The notes below the pieces were generated by a model. That model made no database searches. It was not told the origin of the DNA and worked only from the letters and a program-made list of their open reading frames with translations. 64,000 nt of DNA, taken from assembly GCA_030744625.1 (NCBI GenBank), contig JASLQF010000027.1, positions 62,001 to 126,000 of the forward strand, given 5' to 3'. The translations under genes were made by a program, and so were the position numbers. Source of the stretch: Rhodospirillales bacterium. GTDB taxonomy: Bacteria > Pseudomonadota > Alphaproteobacteria > Rhodospirillales > JASLQF01. Below are positions 50,195 through 63,807 of this stretch, one piece after another (within the stretch, counting starts at the first letter, position 1; the number at the start of each line of letters is the position of its first letter).

Positions 50195-51181
50195 CTAAAT
50201 GAGTGGCTGGAAATCTCTTCCCTGAGCGCGCAGGCGGGCATCGTCGAGGGTGCTCAGGCCGTTGGCCGCGATGATCGACAGGATGGTCTCGACGTAGGCC
50301 GACCGGCGCTCGGAGTAGCTCAACAGGGTGCGTGCCAGGACCGCGCCCTCGACTGGCTGGCCAGCCTTCCTCATGCCGGCCCGCAGTTCGCGGAACCCGC
50401 CGTAGGCATGGTGGGTATTGAGGTTTCTGGCGTACGCCTTGGCGCCGTCGAGCAGTGTCTCGAAGGCCCGGACGCTATGGATCTTGCCGGCGTCGCGGCG
50501 TAGGGGCACCAGATTGCCGTCACGGGCGAACGTCCACTGCCCGAAGATGGCATTGCCCTCCCGGGCGAAGCGGGACGTGCCCCACCCGCTTTCCTCCGCC
50601 GCCTGGGCCAGGGCAAGCGAGGTCGGAATGATATCGACCCGGCGCAGCAAGGCATCAATATCGCCTTCGCCGACGCCATAGCGCTCCGACATGACGATCA
50701 GCCACAGCCGGTCGGCGGCCTCCAATCGCAGCCCCGTGCCCATGCGATAGTGCAGTTCCCAAAGGCGCCGGCGATCTGCCAGGAGTCCCTCGTTGACCTG
50801 CAGAATCAAGGGCAGCACCGTACGGAAGAAGAGGGCCTTGCGCACCGTCACCTCGCGTATTTTCCCGAAGTCTTCGGGAAGGCTGGCGAGGAAAAGACGG
50901 GGCACTCCGTCGTCCCCGGAGAGAACCGATTTCAGGTCGTACCCCAGGCTGCTGAAGGTGTCCGACAGCTTACGGACGGTGAAGCCCGACATGGCGCGGG
51001 CCAGGTTGCTCAACCCGCCCGGCAATAGTTTCTTGGCCGCCGGCGGCGCCGACGGCGTGACCGGAAGTTCGGCCCGGGGCGCCGCCGTCGCCTTGGCCGG
51101 CGGATCGTAGAGGGTGACTCCCATGAGCATGGCCACGAGCACGGCGACGACGCCCAAGGAAGCACGTTCGAAGTATCTCAT
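50195..51181 (-). CDS. Bax-like peptidoglycan glucosaminidase
   Basis: A 328-residue protein with one N-terminal membrane anchor or uncleaved signal (ASLGVVAVLVAMLMGVTLY) and a C-terminal glucosaminidase domain of the Bax/GH73 type. The catalytic Glu is probably in QAAEESGWGTSRFA, followed by NAIFGQWTF. It should cleave N-acetylglucosaminyl bonds of peptidoglycan in the periplasm. It converges with the deacetylase gene (15 nt), making a small cell-wall group with the dipeptidase. Confidence 0.85.
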   Translation of the reverse strand: MRYFERASLGVVAVLVAMLMGVTLYDPPAKATAAPRAELPVTPSAPPAAKKLLPGGLSNLARAMSGFTVRKLSDTFSSLGYDLKSVLSGDDGVPRLFLASLPEDFGKIREVTVRKALFFRTVLPLILQVNEGLLADRRRLWELHYRMGTGLRLEAADRLWLIVMSERYGVGEGDIDALLRRVDIIPTSLALAQAAEESGWGTSRFAREGNAIFGQWTFARDGNLVPLRRDAGKIHSVRAFETLLDGAKAYARNLNTHHAYGGFRELRAGMRKAGQPVEGAVLARTLLSYSERRSAYVETILSIIAANGLSTLDDARLRAQGRDFQPLI

Positions 51182-51420
51182 CGTGGAATTTACTCTTCAA
51201 AGAGCCCGGCGGCTTGTCGGCCTTCGGGCCTCCTTGTGCCTAGCCCTGATTGCCCCACAATCGCTTTCGGAAGCGACCTCTTCTCCCGTCACATAAGCGT
51301 CGTCAATGCGGAAACCTTGGCCGGCTGAGCGGTGTGATTTTAATCGAAGCCGGGAGTCCGAGGCCAGCCCTAATTTCGCAAACCGGAGGACAAAATCCGG
51401 GTTGCGCGGCGCCTCCGCCG

Positions 51421-52419
51421 TCAGGGCCGCAGGTAGCCGACGATTTCCTCGATTTCGGCGAGGATCGGCGCCGCCAGGTCGCGCGCCCGGCCGGCGCCCT
51501 GGCGCAGCACGGCGTCGACGTGGCCGGGGTCGGCCGAAAGCCGACGCATCTCGTCCTGGATGGGACCGAGCACCGAGACCGATAGCTCGGCGAACTCGTT
51601 CTTGAAATCGGAGAAAGAGGCGCCGGCGAAGCGCTGGCACGTTTCCTCCAGGCTGGTTTCCGAAAGCGCCCCGTAAAGGCCGAGAAGGTTCGCCGCCTCC
51701 GGCCTGTCCTCGAGCCCGTCCGGCTCGGCGGGCAGTGGCGCGGGGTCTGTTTTCGCCTTGCGGATCTTGACGACGATGGTATCCGCATCGTCGGTCATGT
51801 TGATGCGGGAATAATCCGAAGGGTCCGACTTGCTCATTTTATTGGTGCCGTCGCGCAGCGACATGACGCGGGTGGCGGCGCCGAAAATCAAGGGTTCCAC
51901 CAGGGGGAAGAATTCGACACCGAAATCGTTGTTGAACTTCTGGGCGATGTCGCGGGTCAGTTCCAGGTGCTGCTTCTGGTCCTCGCCGACGGGCACGTGG
52001 GTCGCCTTGTAGAGCAGGATGTCGGCGGCCATCAGGGTGGGATAGGCGAACAGGCCGACCGAGGCGTTCTCCCGGTGCTTGCCGGCCTTTTCCTTGAACT
52101 GGGTCATGCGGTTGAGCCACCCCATGCGCGCCACGCAGCTGAATATCCAGGCGAGTTGCGCGTGGCCCCGCACCTGGCTTTGGTTGAAAATGATGTTGCG
52201 TTCGGGGTCGAGCCCGGCGGCCAGCAGCCCCGCCGTCACCTCGCGGGTGTTGGCGACGAGTTCCCGGGGTTCCTGCCACGCCGTGAGGGCGTGCATGTCG
52301 ACCACGCAGAACAGGCATTCGTACTCGTCCTGCAGGCGCACCCAGTTGCGGATGGCGCCGAGATAGTTGCCGAGGTGGAGGTTGCCCGTGGGCTGTATTC
52401 CCGAAAAGATTCGCTGCAT
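51421..52419 (-). CDS. trpS: Tryptophanyl-tRNA synthetase
   Basis: Class I aminoacyl-tRNA synthetase for tryptophan. The 332 residues start [20 protein letters not shown], containing the HIGH-like motif, and have KMSKS near 196 in NKMSKSDPS. The frame extends upstream into the trpS-murJ gap, but the family start is at 52419. It follows murJ by 86 nt on the same strand. A 239-nt gap to the Bax-like gene holds only a small TCGCTT-TCGG-AAGCGA hairpin (51261-51276). Confidence 0.97.
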   Translation of the reverse strand: MQRIFSGIQPTGNLHLGNYLGAIRNWVRLQDEYECLFCVVDMHALTAWQEPRELVANTREVTAGLLAAGLDPERNIIFNQSQVRGHAQLAWIFSCVARMGWLNRMTQFKEKAGKHRENASVGLFAYPTLMAADILLYKATHVPVGEDQKQHLELTRDIAQKFNNDFGVEFFPLVEPLIFGAATRVMSLRDGTNKMSKSDPSDYSRINMTDDADTIVVKIRKAKTDPAPLPAEPDGLEDRPEAANLLGLYGALSETSLEETCQRFAGASFSDFKNEFAELSVSVLGPIQDEMRRLSADPGHVDAVLRQGAGRARDLAAPILAEIEEIVGYLRP

Positions 52420-52505
52420 GGTCCGATCCGTCACCCGTGGCCGCTTCCCGTGGTGGCGTTTTGTGGTCGCGGCGGCGGAGTTATGGCGCAGCGGCGCGCC
52501 GGCGG

Positions 52506-54056
52506 TCAAGCCGCGTCCTTGCGGGTGAGGGTCTTGAGGTCCTCGACCCTGGCGGCGCCGAACAGCACGGCAAGGACTGCGAAAACGGCGAGCCCGCCCG
52601 CCACCAAACCCGCCAGGGCGGCGACGCGCGCCGCCAGCCCGCCGGCCAGCGCCCCTTCCAGGCCCCCTTGGGCGACGGCCAAAAACATGGCCATGCCGGC
52701 GGCGGCGAGGACGGCGCGGGGCAGGCGACGGCGCAGCCGCCGGTCCGGCTCGAGCTGCCCACGCCGCCTCAGAACCAGGGCCAGCAACCCGGCGTTGATC
52801 CACGCCGACACCGACGTCGCCATGGCGATGCCGACATGCTGGAAAGGTCCCATGAGAACGAGGTTCAACACCAGATTGACGGCCATGGCTGCGACCGCGA
52901 TCTTGACCGGCGTCGCCGTGTCGCCGCGCGCGAAATAGCCGGGCGCCAGCGTCTTGACCAGCACGTAGGCGGGAAGGCCGGTGGCATAGACGCCAAGCGC
53001 CGCCGCGGTGGCCCCCGCTTCGGCGGCGCCGAAGGCGCCGCGCTCGAAGAGGACGGAAATGACCGGCCCGGCGATGACCACGAGGGCGGCGGCGGCGGGC
53101 AACGTCAGCAGGAACGAGAATTCCAGGGCCCGGTTCTGGCTATGCCGGGCGGCGTCCTCGTCGCCGGCCCTGATCTGGCGGGACATCAGCGGCAGCAGGG
53201 CGGTGCCCACGGCGACCCCGACCACGCCGAGCGGCAACTGGTTCACCCGATCGGCGAAAAACAGATAGGAAATCGATCCGTCCGGCAGCAAGGATGCGAT
53301 GATGGTGTCGATAAGCAGGTTGATCTGGTAGATGCCGGCACCGACGGCCACGGGCAGCGCCCGCTTGATGAGCAGGCGCACGTTTTGGGTCAAGCGCGGC
53401 CTCGGCAGGCGCAACCACACGCCGTGGCGCCCGCAATGGCCGTAAAGCCAGACGAACTGTACGATTCCGGCCGCGAACACGCCCCAGGCCAGGGCATGGC
53501 CGGGCGTTTCGGTAATCGGCGACAGGCCCAACACGAACCCGATCAGGCACAGGTTCAAAAGGATCGGCGTCACCGCGGCGGCGGCGAAGCGGCCCAGCGA
53601 ATTGAGGACACCGGCCATCAGCGAGACCAGCGATATGAAGAGCAAGTACGGGAAGGTGATGCGAGTCAGTTCGACAGCCAGCTGGAACTTGTGCGGGTTT
53701 GCCAGAAAGCCAGGGGCGAACGCCATCATCGCCCACGGCATGGCAATCTCGAGCACCACCACGAAAACCAGAAGCGCCCACAGAAGCACCGCCAATGCCT
53801 GATCGGCGAATTCCTTGGCGACGTCCCTGCCTTCTTCTTCCAGTAGCCCGGCAAAAAGGGGTACGAAAGCCAGGTTGAAGGCGCCTTCCGCGAACAGGCG
53901 GCGGAACAAGTTGGGGAACTTGAAGGCGACGAAGAAGGCATCCGCCGCCAACCCCGCCCCGAGGATGGCGGCGATCAGGATGTCGCGCACGAAACCCAGG
54001 ACACGGCTCAACATGGTGAAGCCGCCGACGGTGGCGATAGAGCGCGCGAGATTCAT
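52506..54056 (-). CDS. murJ: Lipid II flippase MurJ
   Basis: MOP-superfamily integral membrane protein (about 14 helices, 516 residues) that flips lipid II across the inner membrane for peptidoglycan synthesis. Family landmarks: the start [44 protein letters not shown], and later [13 protein letters not shown]. It lies between glnD (65 nt) and trpS, an order seen in other alphaproteobacteria. Confidence 0.96.
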   Translation of the reverse strand: MNLARSIATVGGFTMLSRVLGFVRDILIAAILGAGLAADAFFVAFKFPNLFRRLFAEGAFNLAFVPLFAGLLEEEGRDVAKEFADQALAVLLWALLVFVVVLEIAMPWAMMAFAPGFLANPHKFQLAVELTRITFPYLLFISLVSLMAGVLNSLGRFAAAAVTPILLNLCLIGFVLGLSPITETPGHALAWGVFAAGIVQFVWLYGHCGRHGVWLRLPRPRLTQNVRLLIKRALPVAVGAGIYQINLLIDTIIASLLPDGSISYLFFADRVNQLPLGVVGVAVGTALLPLMSRQIRAGDEDAARHSQNRALEFSFLLTLPAAAALVVIAGPVISVLFERGAFGAAEAGATAAALGVYATGLPAYVLVKTLAPGYFARGDTATPVKIAVAAMAVNLVLNLVLMGPFQHVGIAMATSVSAWINAGLLALVLRRRGQLEPDRRLRRRLPRAVLAAAGMAMFLAVAQGGLEGALAGGLAARVAALAGLVAGGLAVFAVLAVLFGAARVEDLKTLTRKDAA

Positions 54057-54121
54057 GGCGGAGTTTTAATTGATCGGCGCCAGGGGCGCCAGGGAACCTA
54101 TTATACCAACGGTCCTTGGTA

Positions 54122-56890
54122 TTATTCGGCGGCGGCGGCGTCCGCCGGCGTATCCGCCTCGATTGCCGCCAGAAGCTTGGCGCGGATGGCCTCGACCCTG
54201 TCCTCGTGCTCCACTTTCAGGCCGTGGGCGTCCTTCACGTAGAAGACGTCGACGGCCCTCTCCCCGTAGGTCGTTACATGGGCGCTGGCGATCTGCAGGC
54301 CGAGCGCCGTCAAGGCGGCCGTGATGTCGTGCAGAAAACCGAGCCGGTCACGGCCGTTGACCTCGATGACCGTGTGGCCGACGCTGGCCTTGTTGTCAAT
54401 GAGGGCGCGCGGCGGCACCCGGAACACGCCGGTGCGGCTGGGCGGTGCCTGGCGCCGCGCCCGGGCCAGCTCCCGGGCTGGGTTCAGTTTCCCGGCGAGG
54501 GCGTCCTCGATGCGCCTCGACAGCTTGGCGAGCCGGTCGCGCCCGCCGAAGGCGGCGCCCGCCGAGTCCTGGATCGAAAAGGTGTCCAGCGCCATGCCGT
54601 TGGCCAGGGTCACGATCTTGGCATCGACGATGGAGGCGCCGCCCAGCGCCATGGCCCCGGCGATCTCCGCGAAGAGCCCGGGATGGTCGGCCGAATAAAC
54701 TACTATCTCGGTGACGTCGTGATAGGTGTCCACCTTTGTTTCGATATGGGTACGAAGGCCGCGGCGTTCGGCCTCGCCGATCATGTGGGCGTGGGAGGCG
54801 AGGGTCTCGGCGTCGAAGGAAAGCCAATAGTCCGGATACCCGCGCACCACGTGGGCCTCGATGTCCGCCGCGTCCCAGTCGGCAAGCCGCTCGCGCAACG
54901 CCGCCTTGGCGCCCTCCACCCGGGCATCGCGGCGCTCGCCCGGCAGGTCCCCGGTCATCTCCTCGAGAGCACGGTAATAGATCTCGCGCAGGAGGCCCGC
55001 CTTCCAGCCGTTCCACACCCCTGGCCCGACCGCCCGGATGTCGGCGACCGTGAGGCACAGCAACAGGCGCAGCCGTTCCGGGGACTGCACGGCGGCGACG
55101 AAATCGCTGACCGTCTTGGGGTCGTCGATGTCGCGCTTGAAGGCGGTGCGGCTCATCAGCAGGTGGTGCAGCACCAGCCACGAGACGGTTTCCGTCTCCC
55201 AGTCGCTGAGGCCGAGGCGCGGCCCCAGCTTGCCGGCGATGCGGGCGCCGATCTCCGAGTGGTCGCCGTCCCGGCCCTTGGCGATGTCGTGCAGAAGCAC
55301 GGCGAGATAGAGGGCCTGGCGCGACTGCACCTCGCCGATCACCGACGTCGCCACCGGATGGTCGTCCTTGAGGGCACCGGTCTCGATGCCGTGCAGGATG
55401 CCGATGGCGCGGATGGTGTGCTCGTCAACCGTGTAGACGTGGTACATGTCGTACTGCATCTGGGCGACGACGCGGCCGAAGTCGGGGATGAAGCGTCCCA
55501 GGACGCCCGCTTCGTTAAGCCGCCGCAGCGCCGTCTCCGGGTCCTTGCGCCCGGTCATGATCTCCATGAACAGGCGGTTCGCAGGCGCGGCGCCGCGCAT
55601 CTTCGAATCGATCAGATTGAGGCTCTGGGTGACCAGGCGCAGCGCCTCCGGGTGGATGTCGAGACCATGACGCTCCGCTTCGGCGAACAGGCGAAGCAGC
55701 TTGAGCGGGTCCTTGGCGAAGGCGTCGGTGCCCTCGACGCCCAAGCGGCCGCCGTCGACGCTGAAACCCTCGACGGCGGACTTGAACCGCGGAAACGCCG
55801 GAAGCCGGAAGCGTGAGCGGCGCTTCTTCTGCTGCTCTTCCAGCACCGCGCAAAGAATGCGGGTCAAATCGCCGACGTCCTTGGCGATCAGGAAGTAGTG
55901 TTTCATGAAGCGCTCGACGCCGCGCAATCCGGGATGGTCGGCATAGCCCATGCGTCTGCCGATTTCACCCTGGACGTCGTAAGTGAGGCGGTCCTCCGGC
56001 CGTCCCGTCAGGTAGTGCAGGTGGCAGCGCACGGTCCACAGGAAGTTCTGGGCCTTGGCGAAGCGCCGCGCATCGTCCGGGGTCAGCACGCCCTTGGCGA
56101 CCAGCTCGCGCACGTCGTCGACCCGGTACAGGTACTTGGCGATCCACAAGAGGGTTTGCAGGTCGCGAAGCCCCCCCTTGCCTTCCTTGATGTTGGGCTC
56201 CAGCACATAGCGGGCATCGCCCATGCGCTCGTGGCGACGGTCGCGCTCGCCAAGCTTGGCATCGACGAAGTCGGGGCCGGAGCCAGCCACCACTTCTTCG
56301 TCGAAGCGGGTCTTGAAGCGGCGGAATACCTCTTCGTCCCCCCACACGAAGCGCGCTTCGAGGAGGGCGGTGCGAATGGTGTGGTCCTCGCCGGCCAGGC
56401 GAATGCTTTCCTCCAACGAGCGCGTGGCGTGGCCGACCTTGAGCCCCAGGTCCCACAGCGCGTAGAGCATGTATTCCACCAGCTGCTCGCCGTGGGCCGT
56501 CTGTTTGTAGGGCAGCAGAAACATCAGGTCGATGTCGGAATGGGGCGCCATCTCCCGGCGGCCGTAGCCGCCGGTGGCGGCCACCGCCACCTGCTCGCCC
56601 TTGGTCGGATTGGCCGCCGGATACACGTAGCGCAGGGCGAAGTCGTGAATGGCGCGAATCAGCTGGTCGACCAGATGGGTGCCGGCGCCGACGTTGTGGG
56701 CGCCGGTGACGCCTTCGTCCTCGAAGCGGCGGCGGATCTCGGCCCGGCCGCCGGCCAGGGCGTCCTTGAGAAGCTCGAGGACCCGTTTCTGGGTCTTCGG
56801 CGAATAGCCGGACCACGCGGCGAGGTCTTCAAGGGCCCCGGCCAGCGCCTTGCGGTCGATGATGTCGCGTGGTTTGTGGACGCGGGCCAT
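54122..56890 (-). CDS. glnD: Bifunctional [protein-PII] uridylyltransferase/uridylyl-removing enzyme
   Basis: Nitrogen sensor that modifies PII proteins according to glutamine. From the ATG at 56890 it has 922 residues: a nucleotidyltransferase domain (ATGGYGRREMAPHSDIDLMF), an HD domain for deuridylylation (LLHDIAKGRDGDHSEIG near 533) and two C-terminal ACT domains (VVYSADHPGLFAEIAGAMA and DRLGFLHDITAALTALG) that bind glutamine. The 60-residue upstream extension of the frame is not conserved. It is followed by murJ. Confidence 0.96.
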   Translation of the reverse strand: MARVHKPRDIIDRKALAGALEDLAAWSGYSPKTQKRVLELLKDALAGGRAEIRRRFEDEGVTGAHNVGAGTHLVDQLIRAIHDFALRYVYPAANPTKGEQVAVAATGGYGRREMAPHSDIDLMFLLPYKQTAHGEQLVEYMLYALWDLGLKVGHATRSLEESIRLAGEDHTIRTALLEARFVWGDEEVFRRFKTRFDEEVVAGSGPDFVDAKLGERDRRHERMGDARYVLEPNIKEGKGGLRDLQTLLWIAKYLYRVDDVRELVAKGVLTPDDARRFAKAQNFLWTVRCHLHYLTGRPEDRLTYDVQGEIGRRMGYADHPGLRGVERFMKHYFLIAKDVGDLTRILCAVLEEQQKKRRSRFRLPAFPRFKSAVEGFSVDGGRLGVEGTDAFAKDPLKLLRLFAEAERHGLDIHPEALRLVTQSLNLIDSKMRGAAPANRLFMEIMTGRKDPETALRRLNEAGVLGRFIPDFGRVVAQMQYDMYHVYTVDEHTIRAIGILHGIETGALKDDHPVATSVIGEVQSRQALYLAVLLHDIAKGRDGDHSEIGARIAGKLGPRLGLSDWETETVSWLVLHHLLMSRTAFKRDIDDPKTVSDFVAAVQSPERLRLLLCLTVADIRAVGPGVWNGWKAGLLREIYYRALEEMTGDLPGERRDARVEGAKAALRERLADWDAADIEAHVVRGYPDYWLSFDAETLASHAHMIGEAERRGLRTHIETKVDTYHDVTEIVVYSADHPGLFAEIAGAMALGGASIVDAKIVTLANGMALDTFSIQDSAGAAFGGRDRLAKLSRRIEDALAGKLNPARELARARRQAPPSRTGVFRVPPRALIDNKASVGHTVIEVNGRDRLGFLHDITAALTALGLQIASAHVTTYGERAVDVFYVKDAHGLKVEHEDRVEAIRAKLLAAIEADTPADAAAAE

Positions 56891-57082
56891 GGCCTGCCCT
56901 GAATCTCCTGTGCCGCGCCACAGGATAAAGGCGGGGAGGTGCCCTGCACACCATCTTTTGCCCAGTGGCCCGCCGCGGGCGTTTCGGGTGTTGCCGACGG
57001 GCCGCCGACGGGGGAGAATTCGAACCGGCGCGCCAAGGCGTTCCCAAGACCCAGGCCCAAGGCCAAGCAAGGAGGAGCTCCC

Positions 57083-58090
57083 ATGAGCACGGCCGAGCCC
57101 ATGCGCGCCATGGTGCTGGATGCCGCCGGCGAGCCGTTGCGGCTGCGTTCAATGGCGCCGCCCGTGCCCGGCGAAGGCCAGGTCCTGGTACGCGTCCACG
57201 CCTGCGGGGTGTGCCGCACCGACCTCCACGTGGTCGACGGCGAGCTCAAGGAGCCCAAGCTTCCCATCGTTCCCGGCCACGAGGTGGTGGGCACGGTGGC
57301 CGAGGTGGGAAAGGGGGTCGAGCGCTTCGCGCCCGGCCAGCGCGTCGGCATCCCGTGGCTCGGCTACACCTGCGGCAAATGCCGGTACTGCCGGGCGGAC
57401 CAGGAGAACCTGTGCCCACGGGCCCGCTTCACCGGCTATCAGATCGACGGCGGCTACGCCGACTACGCGCTCGCCGACCAACGCTACTGCTTCCTGTTTT
57501 GCGGCGATTACGGCGCCGTGCAGGCGGCCCCGCTGTTGTGCGCCGGGCTCATCGGGTATCGCTCCTTGCGGCGCGCCGGCGACCCGGCGCGGCTCGGCAT
57601 CTACGGCTTCGGCGCCGCCGCCCACATCGTCGCCCAGCTGGCCCGCTTCGAGGGGCGCCAGGTGTTCGCCTTCACCCGGCCCGGCGACGAAAAGGCCGAG
57701 GATTTCGCCCGCGCCCTGGGCGCCGCGTGGGCCGGCCCCTCCGACGCGTTGCCGCCGGAGCCCCTCGACGCGGCGATTATCTTCGCCCCGGTCGGCGCCC
57801 TGGTGCCGGCCGCCTTGCGGGCGGTGGCGCCGGGCGGACGGGTGGTGTGCGCCGGCATCCACATGAGCGACATCCCGAGCTTCCCCTATGACATTCTGTG
57901 GGGCGAACGGGAGGTTGTTTCGGTAGCGAATCTAACCCGCCGCGACGGCGAGGAATTCCTCGCCCTGGCGCCCCGGGTGCCGGTGGTAACGACGGTGGTG
58001 CCCTATGCCCTGGAGGACGCCAACCAAGCGCTTTCCGACCTGCGCGAGGGGCGCATCAGCGGCGCCGCGGTGCTGGAAACCGGCGCTTGA
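57083..58090 (+). CDS. Zinc-dependent alcohol dehydrogenase
   Basis: A 335-residue medium-chain dehydrogenase. Catalytic zinc ligands are in HACGVCRTDLHV (Cys) and PGHEVVG (His), and the structural zinc cysteines are in CGKCRYCRADQENLC. The cofactor loop reads GFGAAAH, a variant of GxGxxG. GGAGGAG lies 5 nt before the ATG and fixes the start; the upstream frame overlaps the glnD start region. It resembles AdhP/AdhA-type propanol-preferring enzymes, but the substrate is not determined. It diverges from glnD and converges with mutS. Confidence 0.9.
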   Translation: MSTAEPMRAMVLDAAGEPLRLRSMAPPVPGEGQVLVRVHACGVCRTDLHVVDGELKEPKLPIVPGHEVVGTVAEVGKGVERFAPGQRVGIPWLGYTCGKCRYCRADQENLCPRARFTGYQIDGGYADYALADQRYCFLFCGDYGAVQAAPLLCAGLIGYRSLRRAGDPARLGIYGFGAAAHIVAQLARFEGRQVFAFTRPGDEKAEDFARALGAAWAGPSDALPPEPLDAAIIFAPVGALVPAALRAVAPGGRVVCAGIHMSDIPSFPYDILWGEREVVSVANLTRRDGEEFLALAPRVPVVTTVVPYALEDANQALSDLREGRISGAAVLETGA

Positions 58091-58164
58091 TGCCGTCTCC
58101 GGGCACGCCGGCGCCGATTATCGTAACGCAAGCGGAACAAAAATATAACGATACCGAATCATAA

Positions 58165-60924
58165 TCAGTCGTCGAGCATGCCTTTCAGCCTGTAAATCAG
58201 CTCCAGGGCCTCTTTCGGCGTCAGTCCGTCGGCGTCGATCTCCCTCAACGCCTCGGCGAGCGGCGAGGGTTCGGCCGCCGGGTCGGCGCCGTCTTGGCCG
58301 GCGGCGGCCGAGAACAACGGCAGATCGTCGGCAAGGCGGGTGAGGGCCGAGGATTGGCTGCCCTTCTCGAGGCTGGCCAGCACCTCCTCGGCGCGCCCGA
58401 TGGCGGCGGCCGGCAGGCCGGCCAGCCGGGCCACGTGGATGCCGTAGGAGCGCTCGGCGGCGCCCGGCCCCACCTCGTGCAGAAAAACCACGTCACCCTG
58501 CCATTCCTTGACGCGCATGGTGTAGCACTCGAGACCCGCGAGCTTGGCGGCCAGGGCCGTCAGCTCGTGGTAGTGGGTGGCGAACAGGGTGCGGCAGCGC
58601 CCCACCTCGTGCAGGTGCTCGACCACCGCCCAGGCGATCGACAGGCCGTCGAAAGTGGCCGTGCCGCGCCCGATCTCGTCGAGGATGACCAACGCCCTCG
58701 GCCCCGCTTGATGGAGGATGGTGGCGGTTTCCACCATCTCCACCATGAAGGTGGAGCGCCCGCGCGCCAGGTCGTCGGCGGCGCCGACCCGCGAGAAGAG
58801 CCGGTCGACGACGCCGAGGCGCGCCGCCGAGGCGGGGACGTAGGCGCCCATTTGGGCGAGCACCGCGATGAGCGCGTTCTGGCGCAGGAAGGTGCTCTTT
58901 CCCGCCATGTTGGGGCCGGTCAGCAGCCATACGCGGCATCCCTCGGCGGCGCCGCCGAGAGCGCAGTCGTTGGCGACGAACGGCCCTTCCCCGCTTTCTT
59001 CCAGCGCCGCCTCGACGACCGCGTGACGTCCCCCTTCGACGTGCAATTCCAAGCTGTCGTCGACGACGGGCCGGCAATAGCGGCGCTCCCGCGCCAGCTC
59101 GGCCAGGGCCGCCGCCACGTCGAGAGCGGCCAGCGCCGCCGCCGCCTCGGCGATGGCTTCGACGCGGCCCGCCACCTCGCCGACCAGGTCCTCGAAAAGC
59201 TCGAGTTCGAGGGCCAACGCCTGGTCGGCGGCGCGCCCGATGCGCCCCTCCAGCTCGCCGAGCTCGACGGTGGTGTAGCGCACGGCGCTGGCCATGGTCT
59301 GGCGGTGGACAAAGGGGGTGTCGGCGTCGGTGGGCATACGTGGCGCCTGCTTGGCCGGCACCTCGACGAAGTAGCCAAGCACTTTATTGTGGCGGATTTT
59401 GAGGTTCTGGATTTTCGTCTCGGAAGCGTAACGGCTTTGCAGCCCGGCGATCAAGCGCCTGCTTTCGTCGCGCAGGGTGCGAAGCTCGTCGAGCTGGGGC
59501 GTGTAGCCGGGCGCGATGAAGCCGCCGTCGCGGGCATAAAGAGGCAGCTCGGCGCCGAGGGCGCGGCCCAGGCGATCGACGATGTCGCCGTGATGGCCGA
59601 GGCCGGCCGTGGTCGCCGCGATGCCGTCCGGCGGCGGCGGCTCGGCGCCGGCCAGCGCCTGGCGCACCTCGGCGCCGAGGGCGAGACCGTCACGCACGGC
59701 GGCCAGGTCGCGCGGGCCGCCACGGCCCAAGGTGAGACGCGACAGCGCCCGTTCGATGTCCGGGCAACGCGACAGCAGCGCCCGCACGGCATGGCGCGGT
59801 GCCTCGCCGTCGTTGAAGTACTGGACTTCGTCGAGGCGCCCGTCGATGGCCGCGCAATCGGTCAGCGGCGCCGACAGGCGAGATGCCAGCAGGCGCGCCC
59901 CGGCGCCGCTCACGGTACGGTCGATGACACCGAGCAGGCTCCCCTTGCGCCCCCCCGCCAGGGTCTCGGCGAGTTCCAGGTTGCGCCGCGTCGCGGCGTC
60001 GATCTCCATGACGGCGCCGGCGGCGATGCGCCTGGGCCGGCCGATGCGCGGCAGCCGCCCCTTCTGGGTGAGCGCCACGTAATCGACGAGCGCCCCGCCG
60101 GCCGCCAGCTCGGCCCGTCCGAAGGCGCCGAAGGCCTCCAGGGTCTTGACCTCGAACAGACCCTCCAGGCGGCGCTGGCCGTTGCGGCTGTCGAAGCGGC
60201 TGGCCGGCAGCGGCGTCAGGCGGTCCTTCCAGTCGCGAAACGTCTCGAATTGCTCGGGCCGCCCGATCAGGCGGTCCGAAACCACCACTTCGCCGGGGTC
60301 GAGCCGCGCCAGCGCCGCGCCCAAGTCCTTGCCGTCCAATGGTTGCAGGTGGAAGGCGCCGGTGGAAACGTCGAGCCAGGCGAGCCCGAGCTCCCCTTGC
60401 GCCTCGCCGAGGGCGGCGAGGTAGTTGTTGCGGCGCGCCTCGAGGAGCGTGTCCTCGGTCAGGGTGCCCGGCGTGATGACGCGGACGACGTCGCGGGCGA
60501 CCACCGATTTTGTTCCGCGCTTGCGGGCCACCGCCGGATCCTCGGTCTGTTCGCAGACGGCCACCTTGAAGCCTTGCGAAATGAGGCGCGCCAGATAGTT
60601 TTCATGGCTGTGCACGGGCACCCCGCACATGGGGATGTCCCGGCCCAGGTGCTTGCCCCGTTTGGTCAGGGTAATGGAAAGGGCGCCCGCCGCCGCCACC
60701 GCGTCGTCGAAGAACATCTCGTAGAAGTCGCCCATGCGGTAGAACAGGAGGACGTCCGGGTGCTGGCGCTTGATGGCCAGGTACTGCGCCATCATCGGCG
60801 TGACGCCCGTTTCCTCCTTGGCGGGGCCTGCGGAGGGGGCGGTTTGGCGGGAGTCCTCGGGGCGGGGCTGGGCCAATGCGGAACGGGCGGTCTGAGTTGC
60901 GCGGACGTGGGCGCACCATAGCAC
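58165..60924 (-). CDS. mutS: DNA mismatch repair protein MutS
   Basis: Recognises mismatches and starts repair. The mismatch-reading Phe and Glu are in [11 protein letters not shown] near the N-terminus, the ATPase has Walker [14 protein letters not shown] near 671, and [12 protein letters not shown] follows. Start uncertain: the conserved [15 protein letters not shown] must be inside, so the start is upstream of 60795; a GTG at 60924 (919 residues) and a TTG at 60876 (903 residues) fit, neither with a clear ribosome-binding site. The frame is open to 61143 but would then cross the divergent gene's start. Confidence 0.95.
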   Translation of the reverse strand: MLWCAHVRATQTARSALAQPRPEDSRQTAPSAGPAKEETGVTPMMAQYLAIKRQHPDVLLFYRMGDFYEMFFDDAVAAAGALSITLTKRGKHLGRDIPMCGVPVHSHENYLARLISQGFKVAVCEQTEDPAVARKRGTKSVVARDVVRVITPGTLTEDTLLEARRNNYLAALGEAQGELGLAWLDVSTGAFHLQPLDGKDLGAALARLDPGEVVVSDRLIGRPEQFETFRDWKDRLTPLPASRFDSRNGQRRLEGLFEVKTLEAFGAFGRAELAAGGALVDYVALTQKGRLPRIGRPRRIAAGAVMEIDAATRRNLELAETLAGGRKGSLLGVIDRTVSGAGARLLASRLSAPLTDCAAIDGRLDEVQYFNDGEAPRHAVRALLSRCPDIERALSRLTLGRGGPRDLAAVRDGLALGAEVRQALAGAEPPPPDGIAATTAGLGHHGDIVDRLGRALGAELPLYARDGGFIAPGYTPQLDELRTLRDESRRLIAGLQSRYASETKIQNLKIRHNKVLGYFVEVPAKQAPRMPTDADTPFVHRQTMASAVRYTTVELGELEGRIGRAADQALALELELFEDLVGEVAGRVEAIAEAAAALAALDVAAALAELARERRYCRPVVDDSLELHVEGGRHAVVEAALEESGEGPFVANDCALGGAAEGCRVWLLTGPNMAGKSTFLRQNALIAVLAQMGAYVPASAARLGVVDRLFSRVGAADDLARGRSTFMVEMVETATILHQAGPRALVILDEIGRGTATFDGLSIAWAVVEHLHEVGRCRTLFATHYHELTALAAKLAGLECYTMRVKEWQGDVVFLHEVGPGAAERSYGIHVARLAGLPAAAIGRAEEVLASLEKGSQSSALTRLADDLPLFSAAAGQDGADPAAEPSPLAEALREIDADGLTPKEALELIYRLKGMLDD

Positions 60925-61008
60925 AAGCGCGGCGCTTGGGGCTATGAATCGCCTTGCCGCTTGGGCAAGATGGTGTGAAATGCAGCCGGCGCAGGGAAAT
61001 AGGCGAAA

Positions 61009-61518
61009 ATGATCAAGGCAAACGTTAAAGCCGTCCGCGAAGTGGTTGGCCTGTTCGCCGACCGCGAAAGCTTCGAGGCCGCCGTCGCCGAACTCACCGA
61101 GGCCGGCTTCGCGCGCACCGACCTCAGCGTGCTGGGCTCCCACGAATCCCTAGACGCCGCCGGCGAGCCCGGAAAGCAATGGAAGGACGCGCTCATCGCC
61201 CTGGTCGGCGAACTCAAGTTCGAGGTGCCCCTGGTGGCATCGGGGGCCATCGTCCTTGCCGGCGGGCCGACGGCGGCGCTCATCGGCGGGCTCATCGGTG
61301 CCGCCGTCGGCGGCATCGCCATCAAGGACGTCATCGGAGAGGTGACCGCGACCCCGCACACCGAAGACTTCGCGCGGGCCGTGGAGGCGGGAAGCGTGAT
61401 TCTGTGGGTGCGCGCCGACGCCGCCGCCGGCGAGGACGCTGCCGGCGTCATCCTTCGCGCCAACGGCGGCACCAACGTCCACGTCCACGAATACTCGTCC
61501 GCCGCCGAACGCACTTGA
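61009..61518 (+). CDS. Conserved protein resembling general-stress protein (GSP17M-like)
   Basis: A 169-residue protein. The N-terminus [23 protein letters not shown] resembles the domain of YflT/GSP17M-type stress proteins, followed by a Gly/Ala-rich hydrophobic stretch at about 78-110 that may enter or touch a membrane, and a second small alpha/beta part ([21 protein letters not shown]). No catalytic motif. It starts with a purine-rich AGGGAAATAGG and lies 10 nt before the malic enzyme gene. Function unknown. Confidence 0.72.
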   Translation: MIKANVKAVREVVGLFADRESFEAAVAELTEAGFARTDLSVLGSHESLDAAGEPGKQWKDALIALVGELKFEVPLVASGAIVLAGGPTAALIGGLIGAAVGGIAIKDVIGEVTATPHTEDFARAVEAGSVILWVRADAAAGEDAAGVILRANGGTNVHVHEYSSAAERT

Positions 61519-61528
61519 GGAACACACC

Positions 61529-63796
<2,268 letters not shown>

Positions 63797-63807
63797 GGTG
63801 GGCGCGG

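Noticed and set aside
58294-60921. 875-residue open frame opposite mutS, with similar long frames opposite pnp (28669-31131), maeB (61448-63556), nusA/infB (34622-36406) and the PBP gene (1913-4210)
   Set aside because: Antisense shadows of real genes in GC-rich DNA; they have no recognisable domains, and each lies over a gene with clear family motifs.
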